The notes under the pieces were generated by a model. That model was not told the origin of the DNA. It did not search any database and saw only the letters and a list, made by a program, of their open reading frames with translations. The position numbers and the translations under genes are program-made. From assembly GCF_016735495.2 (NCBI RefSeq), contig NZ_JAERQY020000004.1, forward strand, positions 248,001-312,000: a stretch of DNA of 64,000 nt, given 5' to 3'. This document shows positions 42,642 to 51,758 of the stretch, one piece after another (position 1 is the first letter of the stretch; every line of letters starts with the position of its first letter). This DNA comes from Lysobacter sp. MMG2 (GTDB lineage: Bacteria > Pseudomonadota > Gammaproteobacteria > Xanthomonadales > Xanthomonadaceae).

Positions 42642-43438
42642 TTCGCGTCCTCCACGGCGACGACATCGACTTCCACGAGCTTGATGCGACCGGCGTCCTT
42701 GGGGGGCGTGAAGGCGAAGTCGGCATCGCGGACCGCGGCGTTGGTGTTCCAGGTCAAGGTGCTTGCGAACTGCGGCTGCGTCGGATCGTCGGTGGTGGTG
42801 ATCACCAGCCGGCGCGGCAGCGGCTTGTCGCCCGCTTCGATCCACAGCTGCCAGTCCACGCCGTCCTGGCGGAAGGCGTACTGGTCGGTGACGCTGCCAT
42901 CGATGCGCGCCGGGCCGACGAAGACCGCCGACTTGAGCGCGGACACCGGCGCCTTGTCGGTGCCCCACAGGAACAGGTCGGCCAGCGGCAGTTCGATGCC
43001 GTACTTGTCCTCGGCCACGGCGAGCAGCTTTGCGATCGTCGGCGGCGCATCGGTCTGCGCGTAGAGCTTGTTCTTGGGGCCGTAGACCGTCAGCGTCTTG
43101 CCGTCGTAGAACAGCTGGCGCTCCTTGCGGTCGGTCTTCATGTCGATGCGAAGGCCGTTGGGAACGCGCACCTTGTAGTCGATCGTGCCGGGGAACTGCA
43201 GCTTCTGGTCGTCTTCGGTGACCAGGTCCAGCGTGGTGTCGGCGCGCAGGCCGAAGCTCTTCAGGCTGCGCAGGTACTTGGCCATCCTGTCGAGCGCGGC
43301 GAGGGCTTCGGGCTGCACCTTGGCCGCGGCGGCGACGGCCGCCGAAGGCGGTACATCCGCCTGGCCCTCGGCCATGACCGGAGCGGCCGTCGTGCACGAC
43401 AACAGCGCGATGGCAGCGAACAAGGACGAACGACGCAT
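42638..43438 (-). CDS. DUF2092 family periplasmic protein (LolA-like fold)
   Basis: 266 residues. Signal peptide to about residue 23 (TAAPVMAEGQ). The body has EALAALDRMAKYLRSLKSFG, then NGLRIDMKTDRKERQLFYDGKTLTVYGPKNK read in parts, and PRRLVITTTDDPTQPQFASTLTW, matching DUF2092, which has a LolA-type fold. No role is known for the family. It starts the minus-strand operon 42105–43438, with GGAGATGC upstream of its ATG. Confidence 0.85.
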   Translation of the reverse strand: MRRSSLFAAIALLSCTTAAPVMAEGQADVPPSAAVAAAAKVQPEALAALDRMAKYLRSLKSFGLRADTTLDLVTEDDQKLQFPGTIDYKVRVPNGLRIDMKTDRKERQLFYDGKTLTVYGPKNKLYAQTDAPPTIAKLLAVAEDKYGIELPLADLFLWGTDKAPVSALKSAVFVGPARIDGSVTDQYAFRQDGVDWQLWIEAGDKPLPRRLVITTTDDPTQPQFASTLTWNTNAAVRDADFAFTPPKDAGRIKLVEVDVVAVEDAK

Positions 43439-43908
43439 GGCGCATCTCCTCGATGTGACGGCCCCGACCGATGCCGGACCCGGTGCCGCGTGCAGGACGC
43501 GACGTATGGCGCAGCCCTACCGTCCGGCGTGTGCCGGTGCGGTGTTCGGATGGCTGTGGACGGTGGAACCCAGGCCCGGTGGCCCGTGGCCGACATCACG
43601 AGGTGCGTCGTGCGCCCGCTCATTCGTGCGCCGCGCATGGCGGCGACACGGCATGGGTTGCGCGCTCGACATCGTCCCTCCCTCCCGACGGTCCGTTTCC
43701 GCTGGCGAATGACGCGTGCGATGGACGACATCGATGGCCGTGCGCCGGCCTGGGGTCACCGCCGACACATTTCCGGCCGGCTGGCGTGAAACCACCGTGA
43801 TGACGCGGCCTGCACTTCATCGTTCAGGCTGAACGAAACACCGTCGGACGCGGTGTCGCCCGCGTCGCGCAAAGCGTCCGGTGCGGCGGATCGGATCGCG
43901 CGCAGGGG
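43439..43908. other. Gene-free gap between the DUF2092 operon and bphP
   Basis: 470 bases between the start of DUF2092 and the stop of bphP. No tRNA, repeat or credible reading frame was seen; the upstream part should carry the DUF2092 promoter. A small inverted repeat (GTTCAGGCTGAAC, near 43823) stands just beyond the bphP stop, but no T-run is evident. Confidence 0.6.
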
Positions 43909-45618
43909 TCAGCGATCGCCGCTGTTGTCCTCGCGGTCGCCACGATGCGTGATGCTGCGCATGTGCAGCTCCAGTTCGGCGATCTGCTCGGCCAGATACC
44001 GCGTCTGCGCCTCGTCCAGATGCTGCATGTCGCCCAGCATTGCCGCCAGTCGCGACAGGCGTTCGCTCTCCTCGCGCACGTTCTGGCGCTGGCGCAGCGT
44101 CTGCTGTTCGTCGGCGTTGACGGTGCTGCGACGATGCAGGTCGATGAGGATGTCGTACAGGCGCTCGGCGATGCGTCGGTCGCTGTCGCTCCACTGCACG
44201 CTCTGGCCGCGCACGGTCTCGCGCCAGGCCGCGAAACTGCGACGCGGTGCGATGCGCGTGCCGTCGTCGGTGGGCACGGTCGCCTTGTGCGGCGTGCCGG
44301 CCCAGGTGACCTCCTCGATCTGCTCCTTGCGGAAGCAGTACAGGCCGTCGCCGTCGCGGCCGAAGGCCATCGCCAGCACGCCGGCAAGCCCGTCGGCGGG
44401 GTGCGACTGGCTGCGCCAGTCCTCTCGCCGGTGGGTCATCGCCACGGCGCCCGCGCGCGCGGCGCCCCAGGCGCACAGTTCCGACAACGACTCCCCGCCC
44501 GGCACCGGGCCGATGCTGGCCTGGCGCGAGCCGAGGATCATCAGCACGCCGTCGGCGTCGAGCAGGCGCGCGACCACGCGCAGATAGATCGGCAGCACGT
44601 CGGCCAGCGACTGGCCTTTCAGCGTCGACTCGCGCAGCACGTCGCCGAGCTGCTGGCTCTGGTCGAACAACGCCATCGTCGTGGCCTGCTCATGCCCGGC
44701 CACGCGCATCGAAACGTACATGCCGAACAGGTCCGCCGTGGCGCGCATGCCGGGCGGCACCGGGCGCGGCGTGCGGTGGTGGCAGGCGATCAGGCCCCAC
44801 AGGCGGCCGCCGCTGACGATGGAGATCGACATCGACGCGCCCACGCCCATGTTGCGCAGGTATTCCACGTGCACCGGGGAGACGCTGCGCAGTGCGTGGT
44901 GCGTCAGGTCCAGCGGGGCGCCGCCGACGTGCAGCGCAGGCTCGATCGGCACCGGCGCGTATTGCGCATCCGGAATCACGCGCAGGCGGTTGAGCAGGTA
45001 AAGGTGACGCGCCTGTGCCGGAATGTCGGAGGCCGGATAGCGCAGGCCCAGGTACGGTTCGACTTCGTCGGAGCGCGCCTCGGCGATCACTTCGCCGGCG
45101 TCGTCGGCGCGGAAGCGGTAGACCATGACGCGGTCGTAGTCGGTCAGTTCGCGCACCAGCGAGGCGACCTGCTGGAAGAAGCCCGGCGCGGGGTCCTGCC
45201 CCGCGATGCGCCCGATCATCGCGTTGGCGGTGAGGCCCGTGCTGCCGTCCGCGGTGGTCTGCGGCTCGATTTCGATATGCACCAGGCCCTGATGCAGGTG
45301 CGTGCTGACGTCGCACAGCGCGCCGTCCCGGCCGAGGTTGACGGTGGCCACGCGTTGCGCGGCCAGTCCAGGTTCGATGAACCGCAATGCGTCGGCGATG
45401 GCTTCCAGGAAGCTGCCATCGACATGCTCGCGCAACGACGTGCCGAGCAGGGCGCGCGGCGGCAGGTCGAGCAGTTCGGCCACGTTCGCCGAGACATGCC
45501 GCACCGTCCAGTCGGGCCAACTGCAACTGATCAGGAAGCCGTGCGGCTGGATCGCGCCGGACAGGTGGATCGGCTCGCGCGCGCAGACCTCGGCCTCGGT
45601 GGTGACGTTGACGTTCAT
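43909..45618 (-). CDS. bphP: Bacteriophytochrome photosensory core without output domain
   Basis: 569 residues from ATG 45618. Order: PAS (about 10–120) with chromophore-attachment Cys12 and EPIHLSGAIQPHGFLI; GAF (about 140–310) with the DIP motif at Asp198–Pro200 (RYPASDIPAQARHL); PHY (about 325–498) with WAG (EVTWAGTP) and PRRSF (IAPRRSFAAW) of the tongue. After PHY only about 70 residues remain: a charged helical tail (QNVREESERLSRLAAMLGDM). No histidine-kinase, GGDEF or PAS9-type output is present. Biliverdin comes from the coupled heme oxygenase gene (ATGA overlap). The tail may be a coiled-coil dimer contact. Confidence 0.92.
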   Translation of the reverse strand: MNVNVTTEAEVCAREPIHLSGAIQPHGFLISCSWPDWTVRHVSANVAELLDLPPRALLGTSLREHVDGSFLEAIADALRFIEPGLAAQRVATVNLGRDGALCDVSTHLHQGLVHIEIEPQTTADGSTGLTANAMIGRIAGQDPAPGFFQQVASLVRELTDYDRVMVYRFRADDAGEVIAEARSDEVEPYLGLRYPASDIPAQARHLYLLNRLRVIPDAQYAPVPIEPALHVGGAPLDLTHHALRSVSPVHVEYLRNMGVGASMSISIVSGGRLWGLIACHHRTPRPVPPGMRATADLFGMYVSMRVAGHEQATTMALFDQSQQLGDVLRESTLKGQSLADVLPIYLRVVARLLDADGVLMILGSRQASIGPVPGGESLSELCAWGAARAGAVAMTHRREDWRSQSHPADGLAGVLAMAFGRDGDGLYCFRKEQIEEVTWAGTPHKATVPTDDGTRIAPRRSFAAWRETVRGQSVQWSDSDRRIAERLYDILIDLHRRSTVNADEQQTLRQRQNVREESERLSRLAAMLGDMQHLDEAQTRYLAEQIAELELHMRSITHRGDREDNSGDR

Positions 45619-46172
45619 GCAGGGACTCGTTCGAGGCGAAGGGCGTGCAGCAGCGCGGCTTCCACCGCGGCGAAGGCGGTGTTGCTGGCGGCGACGAGGC
45701 GGTGCAGTGCGTCGGCGTCGGGCGCGGAGGACTCCAGTTGCGCGAGCAGCGCGGGCCATTGCGGCGATGCGGCGTGCTCATGGAGGTAGCGCGCGCCGGA
45801 GGCGGCATTGAAACCCAGCCCTTGTGCCTGCCGCAGCAGCATGCGCGCGCCGAGTGACGAACCTTCGAAGACGTAGGCCCAGCCCAGGCGTTCGTAGGGA
45901 TCGTGCGAAGCGACGGCGGGGCGTGCGATTGCATCGGGGTCGATGCCCAGCGCGTGCAGGTCGGCGCGCAGCAGCGGCAGGTAGCGTTCGCGCGTCCCTT
46001 CCGGGAGGCTGGCACTGGCGACGAAGCGGTGCATCGCACGCAGGTAGGCGGCGTAGTCGTCGCGCCGGCCAACGCCGTGCGGCAGCAATGCGTCGACGCG
46101 CTCGTGCGCAGGCGCGGTGGCCTGGCGGAGGTGACTGCGGAGGGTGCCCAGCGACATCGAGATGGCTTCCAC
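45615..46172 (-). CDS. bphO: Heme oxygenase of the bacteriophytochrome operon
   Basis: 185 residues from ATG 46172 (ATG 46157 is an alternative). The proximal heme ligand is His23 (APAHERVDALL), and the distal helix glycine segment is VFEGSSLGARMLLRQ. These match BphO-type heme oxygenases, which cleave heme to biliverdin, CO and iron. The next gene is the phytochrome that uses biliverdin, overlapping by four bases. Upstream, 51 bases away, a response-regulator gene runs in the same direction, so the three form a likely operon. Confidence 0.92.
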   Translation of the reverse strand: MEAISMSLGTLRSHLRQATAPAHERVDALLPHGVGRRDDYAAYLRAMHRFVASASLPEGTRERYLPLLRADLHALGIDPDAIARPAVASHDPYERLGWAYVFEGSSLGARMLLRQAQGLGFNAASGARYLHEHAASPQWPALLAQLESSAPDADALHRLVAASNTAFAAVEAALLHALRLERVPA

Positions 46173-46223
46173 CGCTCAGGGGCGCCAAGCCTAACCCATC
46201 GGTGGAAGCACCGTGGGCGTCGC

Positions 46224-46967
46224 CTAGCCCCGCATGGCGACCTCGCGCTGGTTGCGCGAAGCGGTGAACGCGGAGGGATGTTCGCCGATGCGGAAGCCCA
46301 TGCCGGGGATCGTCTGCAGCAGCGGCGTGTCGAAGCCGCGGTCGATCGACTTGCGCAGGATATAGAGATGGCTGCGCAGCGAGTCGGAGTCCGGCAACTC
46401 ATCGCGCCACACTTCGCGCTGGATCTCCTCGCGGCTGACCACGCGCGGCGCTTCGCGCATCAGCAATTGCAGGATCTGGAAGCCGATCGGCGTGAGATGA
46501 ATGGCCACGCCTGCACGCTCCACCGTCATCGACTGCGGGTCCAGCAGCAGGTCGCCCACGCGGATGGGCTCGCTCGCGGCCCTGTGCGAGCGACGCATCA
46601 GCCCGCGCAGGCGCGCCTCCAGCTCTTCGATGGAGAAGGGCTTGGTCAGGTAGTCGTCGGCGCCGGCCTCCAGGCCCGACACGCGGTCCTCGATGCTGTC
46701 GCGCGCGGTGAGCATGAGGATGGGCGTGGCGCGACGCTGCTCCTGGCGGATGCGGCGGCAGACTTCCACGCCGTCGATGCGCGGCAGGTTGCGGTCGAGC
46801 AGGATCGCATCGTAGGGGTTGTTCGCCGACAGGCTCAACGCTTCGGCGCCGTCGCGGGCGAAGTCCACCTCGTAGCCGCTGGCTTCGAAGAAGCCGCCCA
46901 GCATTTCCGCGATGGGAAGGTGATCCTCCACGATCAGGATGAGTCGGCCGTTGTTGTTCATGTTCAT
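46224..46967 (-). CDS. OmpR/PhoB-type response regulator, orphan
   Basis: 247 residues from ATG 46967 (46961 is possible). Receiver: LILIVEDHLPIAEML, phospho-acceptor Asp58 in AILLDRNLPRIDG, Thr/Lys in MLTARDS and DDYLTKPFS. DNA-binding winged helix from about 140: LTPIGFQILQLLMREAPRVV, then REVWRDELPDSDSLRSHLYILRKSID. No histidine kinase lies nearby. It sits upstream of bphO–bphP on the same strand, so either light sensing feeds into it by another kinase or the operon has no direct phosphorelay. Divergent from the PA2169-type gene, with about 160 bases between. Confidence 0.93.
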   Translation of the reverse strand: MNMNNNGRLILIVEDHLPIAEMLGGFFEASGYEVDFARDGAEALSLSANNPYDAILLDRNLPRIDGVEVCRRIRQEQRRATPILMLTARDSIEDRVSGLEAGADDYLTKPFSIEELEARLRGLMRRSHRAASEPIRVGDLLLDPQSMTVERAGVAIHLTPIGFQILQLLMREAPRVVSREEIQREVWRDELPDSDSLRSHLYILRKSIDRGFDTPLLQTIPGMGFRIGEHPSAFTASRNQREVAMRG

Positions 46968-47123
46968 GTCCGAAGTCGCTTGATGCTTGATTGGAAGACT
47001 CGGTGAACATTCGTGATGCGAACGTGACAATCGCGCGAAGGAATGCATCGCGCAGCGCTAATTCACGACATCGTCGCCGCGACGAACACAAGATCGGCCC
47101 TCGTCTTTACACGGAGCAATCCC

Positions 47124-47579
47124 ATGGCAACAACGAATCATGAACTGCGCGTCATCAACGGTCTGATCGAAACCACCATCGACAGCGTGGAGGGCTATCG
47201 CGATGCCGCCCAGGACGTGCAGAACAGCACGTTCCGCACGATGTTCGAGCGCCGCGCCAGCGAACGGCAGGCGGCGGTCGCGGGCTTGCAGGCTTACGTC
47301 GTGTTGCACGGCGGCAAGGCCGAGGACTCGGGCACCGTGCTCGCCTCCGCGCATCGCGTGTTCGTGGATCTTCGCGCGGCGCTCTCCAAGGGCGACGAGG
47401 CGGTGGTGAAGGAAGTCGAACGCGGCGAGGACCACATCAAGCACAAGTACGAGGACGCGCTGAAGGACGTGGAGCTGTCTCCTTCCGCACGCGATACCGT
47501 CGACAAGGCCTTCGCTTCGGTCCGCGCCGGCCACGACGAGATGAGCCGGCTCAAGCACGGCCTGGAAGGCCTGCACTGA
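47124..47579 (+). CDS. PA2169/DUF2383-type four-helix protein
   Basis: 151 residues from ATG 47124 (the frame opens at 47043, without support). The helical pattern TNHELRVINGLIETTIDSVEGYRDAAQDV, read in parts, then FERRASERQAAVAGLQAYV, and EVERGEDHIKHKYEDALKDV matches DUF2383/PA2169, a ferritin-like or four-helix-bundle stress protein. No metal-ligand set is complete. Divergent from the response regulator. Confidence 0.9.
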   Translation: MATTNHELRVINGLIETTIDSVEGYRDAAQDVQNSTFRTMFERRASERQAAVAGLQAYVVLHGGKAEDSGTVLASAHRVFVDLRAALSKGDEAVVKEVERGEDHIKHKYEDALKDVELSPSARDTVDKAFASVRAGHDEMSRLKHGLEGLH

Positions 47580-47619
47580 CAGGCGCGGCCGCGCGCGGCG
47601 GACTTCGGGGCACAGACGG

Positions 47620-47901
47620 ATGAATCCCGACGTGATCGGCTGGCTCGCGTCGGCCGTCCTGCTGGCGACGCTGGTGCGCCAGATCCTCGCCACGGCGCGC
47701 GACCCCGACGCGAAGGGCGTATCGCGCTGGCTCTTCGTGGGCCAGTGCGTCGCGTCGCTGGGGTTCGTGGTCTACAGCGTGATGGTGGGGAACCCGGTCT
47801 TCGTCGCCACCAACGCGGCCATCCTGGTCACGGCCGTGGTCGGACAGTGGGTCGTGGCGCGGCGGAAGTCGCGCCACGACGCGCAGCAAGGGCATGGCTG
47901 A
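47620..47901 (+). CDS. Small three-helix membrane protein, SemiSWEET/PQ-loop-like
   Basis: 93 residues. Helices: IGWLASAVLLATLVRQILATA, KGVSRWLFVGQCVASLGFVVYS and NAAILVTAVVGQWVVARR, with a KGVSRW loop that recalls the PQ-loop position in SemiSWEET half-transporters. Family size is right. Transport is unproven; the Pro-Gln pair itself is not present. Two bases before the FAD oxidoreductase start, so co-expressed. Confidence 0.7.
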   Translation: MNPDVIGWLASAVLLATLVRQILATARDPDAKGVSRWLFVGQCVASLGFVVYSVMVGNPVFVATNAAILVTAVVGQWVVARRKSRHDAQQGHG

Positions 47902-47903
47902 GG

Positions 47904-49106
47904 ATGGATCTGAAGAGCGGTTATCCGTTCTGGGCCGTCAAGAACGGCCTGATGCAGTCCTTCGCCCCTTTGCGCGAAGAGCTTCGCTGCGAAGTGGCGG
48001 TGATCGGCGGTGGCATCACCGGCGCGATCATCGCCGACGCGCTCGCCAATGCAGGGCACGAGGTCGCCGTGTTCGAACAGCGCGATGTGGGGTGGGGCAG
48101 CAGCGCGGCGAGCACCGCGCTGTTGCAGTACGAGATCGACACCCATCTGACGGATTTGTCGCGGCAGATCGGGCTTGCGCAGGCGACGCGCGCCTACCGC
48201 GCCTGCCAGGACGCGATCGGCACGTTGGGCGAACTGGCGCGCGGCGTGCGCGATGTCGACTTCGATCGCAGCGACAGCCTTTACTTCGCCAGTCATCGCT
48301 GGCACGTCAGACGGCTGAAGGACGAGTTCCAGGCGCGTCGCCGCGCGGGACTGGACACGCACTGGCTGGAGCGTGAGGACATCGCCGAGCGCTACGGTTT
48401 CGATGCGCCCGCGGGACTGCTCACGTCCACGGCGGCGCGGCTGGACCCTTACCGTCTCGCGCATCGCCTGCTGCAACGCCTGCGCCGCCGCGGTGCGGGC
48501 GTGTATGGCCGCACGCGTCTCGAGCCGGTGGACGTGGGCTCGCGTCAGGTCGTGCTCGCCGGCGAGGACGGCGTGCGCGTGACGGCGCGGCATGTCGTCG
48601 TCGCCACGGGCTATGAAGCGCAGCGCTGGATTTCCCGGGACGTGGCGAAGAATCGCAGCAGCTACGCCTGCATCAGCGAGCCCGTCGACCTTGGTGCGCT
48701 CGCCGACACGATGCTGTGGGAGACCGCGCGTCCGTACCTTTACATGCGTGCCACTGGCGAGTCGCGCCTGCTGGTGGGCGGTGAAGACGATGCGATCGAT
48801 GTTCCCAAACGCCGCGACGCGCGCGTGGAGAAGAAGGCCGCGCGCTTGATGAAGCGCGTGGAAGGATTGTTTCCCGGGCTTTCGCTCAAGCCCGCCTTCA
48901 GCTGGGGCGGCACCTTCGCCGAAACTTCGGACGGATTGCCCTTCTTCGGTCCGCACCCGCAATGGGGGCCGCGCCTGCTGTTCGCGATGGCCTACGGCGG
49001 CAACGGCATCGTGTACAGCATGATCGGAGCGGACCTGCTGCGCGCATGGCTGGAGCGGCGTGCGCACCCGTTGAAAGGTTTGTTCGGATTCGAGCGGCTG
49101 CGCTGA
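47904..49106 (+). CDS. FAD-dependent oxidoreductase (D-amino-acid oxidase type)
   Basis: 400 residues from ATG 47904, two bases after the small membrane gene. Rossmann motif VAVIGGGITGAIIADAL (from about residue 31), then FEQRDVGWGSSAASTALLQYE, the DAO-type flavin region, and a second FAD contact VVVATGYEAQRW. The C-terminal GNGIVYSMIGADLLRAW is also typical. The enzyme class oxidises amines or amino acids; the substrate is unknown. No signal peptide, so cytosolic. Confidence 0.9.
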   Translation: MDLKSGYPFWAVKNGLMQSFAPLREELRCEVAVIGGGITGAIIADALANAGHEVAVFEQRDVGWGSSAASTALLQYEIDTHLTDLSRQIGLAQATRAYRACQDAIGTLGELARGVRDVDFDRSDSLYFASHRWHVRRLKDEFQARRRAGLDTHWLEREDIAERYGFDAPAGLLTSTAARLDPYRLAHRLLQRLRRRGAGVYGRTRLEPVDVGSRQVVLAGEDGVRVTARHVVVATGYEAQRWISRDVAKNRSSYACISEPVDLGALADTMLWETARPYLYMRATGESRLLVGGEDDAIDVPKRRDARVEKKAARLMKRVEGLFPGLSLKPAFSWGGTFAETSDGLPFFGPHPQWGPRLLFAMAYGGNGIVYSMIGADLLRAWLERRAHPLKGLFGFERLR

Positions 49107-49118
49107 GGCGCGCTTCGC

Positions 49119-49307
49119 TCAACGCTTGCGTTCGCGCCTGAGCCACGCGCGGATCACCAGCCCGATCAGCGAGGCGAACACCAGCCACGACACGACGTCG
49201 AACACACCGTCGCCCACGAGCGCGCTGACGAGGCCGACGACGCTGGCAAGCGCGATCCAAGCCGGAACGATGAAGGGATTGCGCGGTGTGGCGGCGGAGC
49301 GGTTCAC
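49119..49307 (-). CDS. Small membrane protein coupled to the PepSY gene
   Basis: 62 residues from GTG 49307, overlapping the PepSY-gene stop (GTGA). Two hydrophobic stretches (IVPAWIALASVVGLVSALV and VSWLVFASLIGLVIRAWL) suggest two helices; the C-terminus is basic. No family recognised. Last gene of the receptor–PepSY operon. Confidence 0.65.
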   Translation of the reverse strand: MNRSAATPRNPFIVPAWIALASVVGLVSALVGDGVFDVVSWLVFASLIGLVIRAWLRRERKR

Positions 49308-50476
49308 GACGCGGCTCCGGCGTTGCGGGCGTGTGCGAGGCCGTTCTCCGGCAGGCCGCTGCGTTCGATCTCGGCGATGCGCGTGTCGGTGCTGCCGCGC
49401 TTGAACCACAGGTACAGGCCGCTCACCAGGACCGCGATCGTCAGCAGGTCGAGCAGCGCCCACAGGAACTTCAGCGGCAGACCGCCGTAGTCGCCGAAAT
49501 GCAGCGGCTGCGACAGCAGCAGCGTGGTCATGTAGCCGGGCAGTTGCGGCCGTGCGGTGAGTTCACCGGTTTCGGCGTCGATCAGCACCGGGCGGTACAG
49601 GCGCTCGGTCAACGGCGTGTCGCCGTGCATGAAGACGCCGTAATGATGGTCGCCGCTGTAGCCGGTACCGGGGAAGCTCACGAACGCCGGCGTCATGCCC
49701 GGCTCCGCCGCGCGCGCGGTGGCGATGGCGGCGTCGAGCGAGGCCAGGCGTTCGGGACGCGGGCGGCCTTCGTATCGCCGGGCGAACTCGCCCAGTTGCT
49801 CGGACTGCCAGGCCTGTTCCAGTGGTTGTGCCAGCGTGTTGATCGCGCCGGTGATGCCGACGACGAAGGCCCAGCCCAGCGTCACGATGCCGAGCACGTT
49901 GTGCAGGTCCAGCCACGCAAGCCGCCGGCTGCGTCCCGTTCGCAGCGTGCCGAAGGAGAGCTTGCGCATGAACGGCCCGTAGAGCACGAGGCCGGACACG
50001 ATCGCCACCGCGAACAGCAGCGCCATCGCGCCGAGGAACAGCATGCCCGGCAGGCCAACGAACACGTCGGTGTGCAGCCGGTAGAGGAAATACATCACGC
50101 CTTCGTTGAACTGCGCGACCGGCAGCACCTCGCCCGTGTACTGGTGCATGACGGCGGTGTGCATCTCCGGCGGCGGTGTGTCGGGACGCGCACCGGTGTT
50201 CACGTAGACGCTGGGCGAGTGGTCGTCCCAACCGAAGAACAACGGCACGTCGCCCGGGTATTGGGCGAGCGCCTTCGTCACGAGGTCATCGACGTTGGCC
50301 GCTTGCATGCCGGGCGGCGCCGGAGCCACCTCGGCCTCCGCGCCGGTGAGGTGGGAGATCTCTTCCCAGAACACCAGCGGAAGGCCGGTCACGCACAGCA
50401 GCAGGAGGAACAGCGTGCACACCAGGCTGGTCCACTTGTGGACCAGGAACCAGGCCTTGAGTGTGCTTCGCTGCAT
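49304..50476 (-). CDS. PepSY-associated transmembrane protein
   Basis: 390 residues. Helices: WTSLVCTLFLLLLCVTGLPLVF at about 15–36, one near 150 (MLFLGAMALLFAVAIVSGLVL), one near 195 (VLGIVTLGWAFVVGITGAI) and one near 350 (FLWALLDLLTIAVLVSGLYLWF). PepSY periplasmic loops lie between them (YTGEVLPVAQFNEGVMYFLYRLHTDVFVG in parts). Such proteins follow siderophore receptors and are thought to take part in iron release. Here it is 7 bases downstream of the truncated receptor, which fits the usual operon. Confidence 0.9.
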   Translation of the reverse strand: MQRSTLKAWFLVHKWTSLVCTLFLLLLCVTGLPLVFWEEISHLTGAEAEVAPAPPGMQAANVDDLVTKALAQYPGDVPLFFGWDDHSPSVYVNTGARPDTPPPEMHTAVMHQYTGEVLPVAQFNEGVMYFLYRLHTDVFVGLPGMLFLGAMALLFAVAIVSGLVLYGPFMRKLSFGTLRTGRSRRLAWLDLHNVLGIVTLGWAFVVGITGAINTLAQPLEQAWQSEQLGEFARRYEGRPRPERLASLDAAIATARAAEPGMTPAFVSFPGTGYSGDHHYGVFMHGDTPLTERLYRPVLIDAETGELTARPQLPGYMTTLLLSQPLHFGDYGGLPLKFLWALLDLLTIAVLVSGLYLWFKRGSTDTRIAEIERSGLPENGLAHARNAGAAS

Positions 50477-50483
50477 GGCGTCC

Positions 50484-51758
50484 TCAGAAGCGGTAGGTGA
50501 CGGTGCCCACGACGGTGCGCGTGTTGCCGCTGAAGCAGTCGCCGAAGTTGCGGCAAGGCGCGAAGTATTCCTTGTCGAACAGGTTGGTCACGTTGAGCGA
50601 GAAGATCCACGACGGCATCTGCAGTTCCAGCAGTGCGTCGACTAGGGTGTAGTCCGGCGTGCGCACCGTGCTGGCGGCGCCGGTAGAGACGGTGCCGCCG
50701 ACATAGCGGCCGCCCAGGCCCGCGCGCAGCAGCGTGTCGTCGCCGAGCTGGAAGCCCTTTGCCAGCCACAGCGATGCCAGATCCTGCGGCGTGTCGTTGA
50801 GGCGCTGGCCGACTTCCGGCGCGAAGTTGCTCTTGGTCACTTCGGCTTCGTTGTGGCTGTAGCTGGCGGTGACGGTGAAGTCGTTGTCGAAGACGTACGC
50901 GCCTTCGAACTCGATGCCCTTGGACTCGATCTCGCCGGTCTGCACGACGTTGAGCACGTTGTCCGGATCGTTGGTCTGGCGGTTGGTCTCGGTGATCCTG
51001 TACAGCGCCGCGGTGAACATGGCGTTGCGGGTGGGCTGCCACTTCACGCCGGTTTCGACCTGGTGGCCGCGCATCGGATCGAACGAATTGCCGAACAGGT
51101 CCTGGCCCGGCACCGGCAGGAACGACTCGGTGTAGGTCACGTAGGGCGAGACGTTCGCGCCGACATCGCCGATCAGGCCGACGCGGTAGGTCGTGGCGTT
51201 GTCGGTCTGATCCGGCAGGCCCTGCGTTTCGGACACGGCGCGGTCGCGACGCGCGCCCAGCACCAGCGAGACACGGTCGGCGTAGCGGATCTGGTCCTGC
51301 ACGTACACGCCGGTCTGCGTGGTGCGCTGGTCGGGAAGTTGCGTGTATTCCGGCACCGTCACGCCGGTGGAGACCGGGTTGTAGATGTCGATGGGCGTAG
51401 CGAGGCCTGAGAACGTCGACGACTCCTCGCGGAAATCGGTGTAATCCACGCCCGCCAGCAGCACGTGCCGGAACGCGCCGGTGGCGAAGTCGAACTGCAG
51501 CGAGTTGTCGGCGGTGAGGATGCGGTCGTGCGGCTTCACGCCGTAGCTCAGGCGGTTCAGCACGCGGCCGTCTTCGTCGATGAAGGGGTTTTCCGGATTG
51601 CTGTAGGTGTCCGGGAACAGCTCGCGGAAGTCGGTCTTGGAATCGATGTAGCGCAGGTTCGAGCGCCAGGTCACGACATCGTTGAAGGCATGGTCGAACA
51701 GCACCGTCGCGCTGGCCACGCGTGCATCGAGCTTGTCGAAGTCCGCTGCGCCTGCCAT
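50484..51758 (-). pseudogene. Truncated TonB-dependent siderophore receptor (plug and signal missing)
   Basis: 424 residues, all barrel: RHVLLAGVDYTDFREESSTF, YVQDQIRYADRVSLVLGARRD, SPYVTYTESFLPVPGQDLFG and a final barrel strand NTRTVVGTVTYRF. A normal receptor has about 700 residues; the signal peptide, TonB box and plug are absent. Homology appears to start near DFDKLDARVAS (about 51745). Just beyond, the sequence changes character and a stop (51777–51779) lies in frame. The remaining frame could be translated from ATG 51758 but would not function. Upstream lies acquired DNA, so the loss is explained by the island boundary. PepSY follows downstream. Confidence 0.85.

Noticed and set aside
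46224-46967. Phosphorelay directly from the phytochrome to the response regulator
   Set aside because: BphP has no histidine-kinase domain, so direct phosphorylation is not supported.
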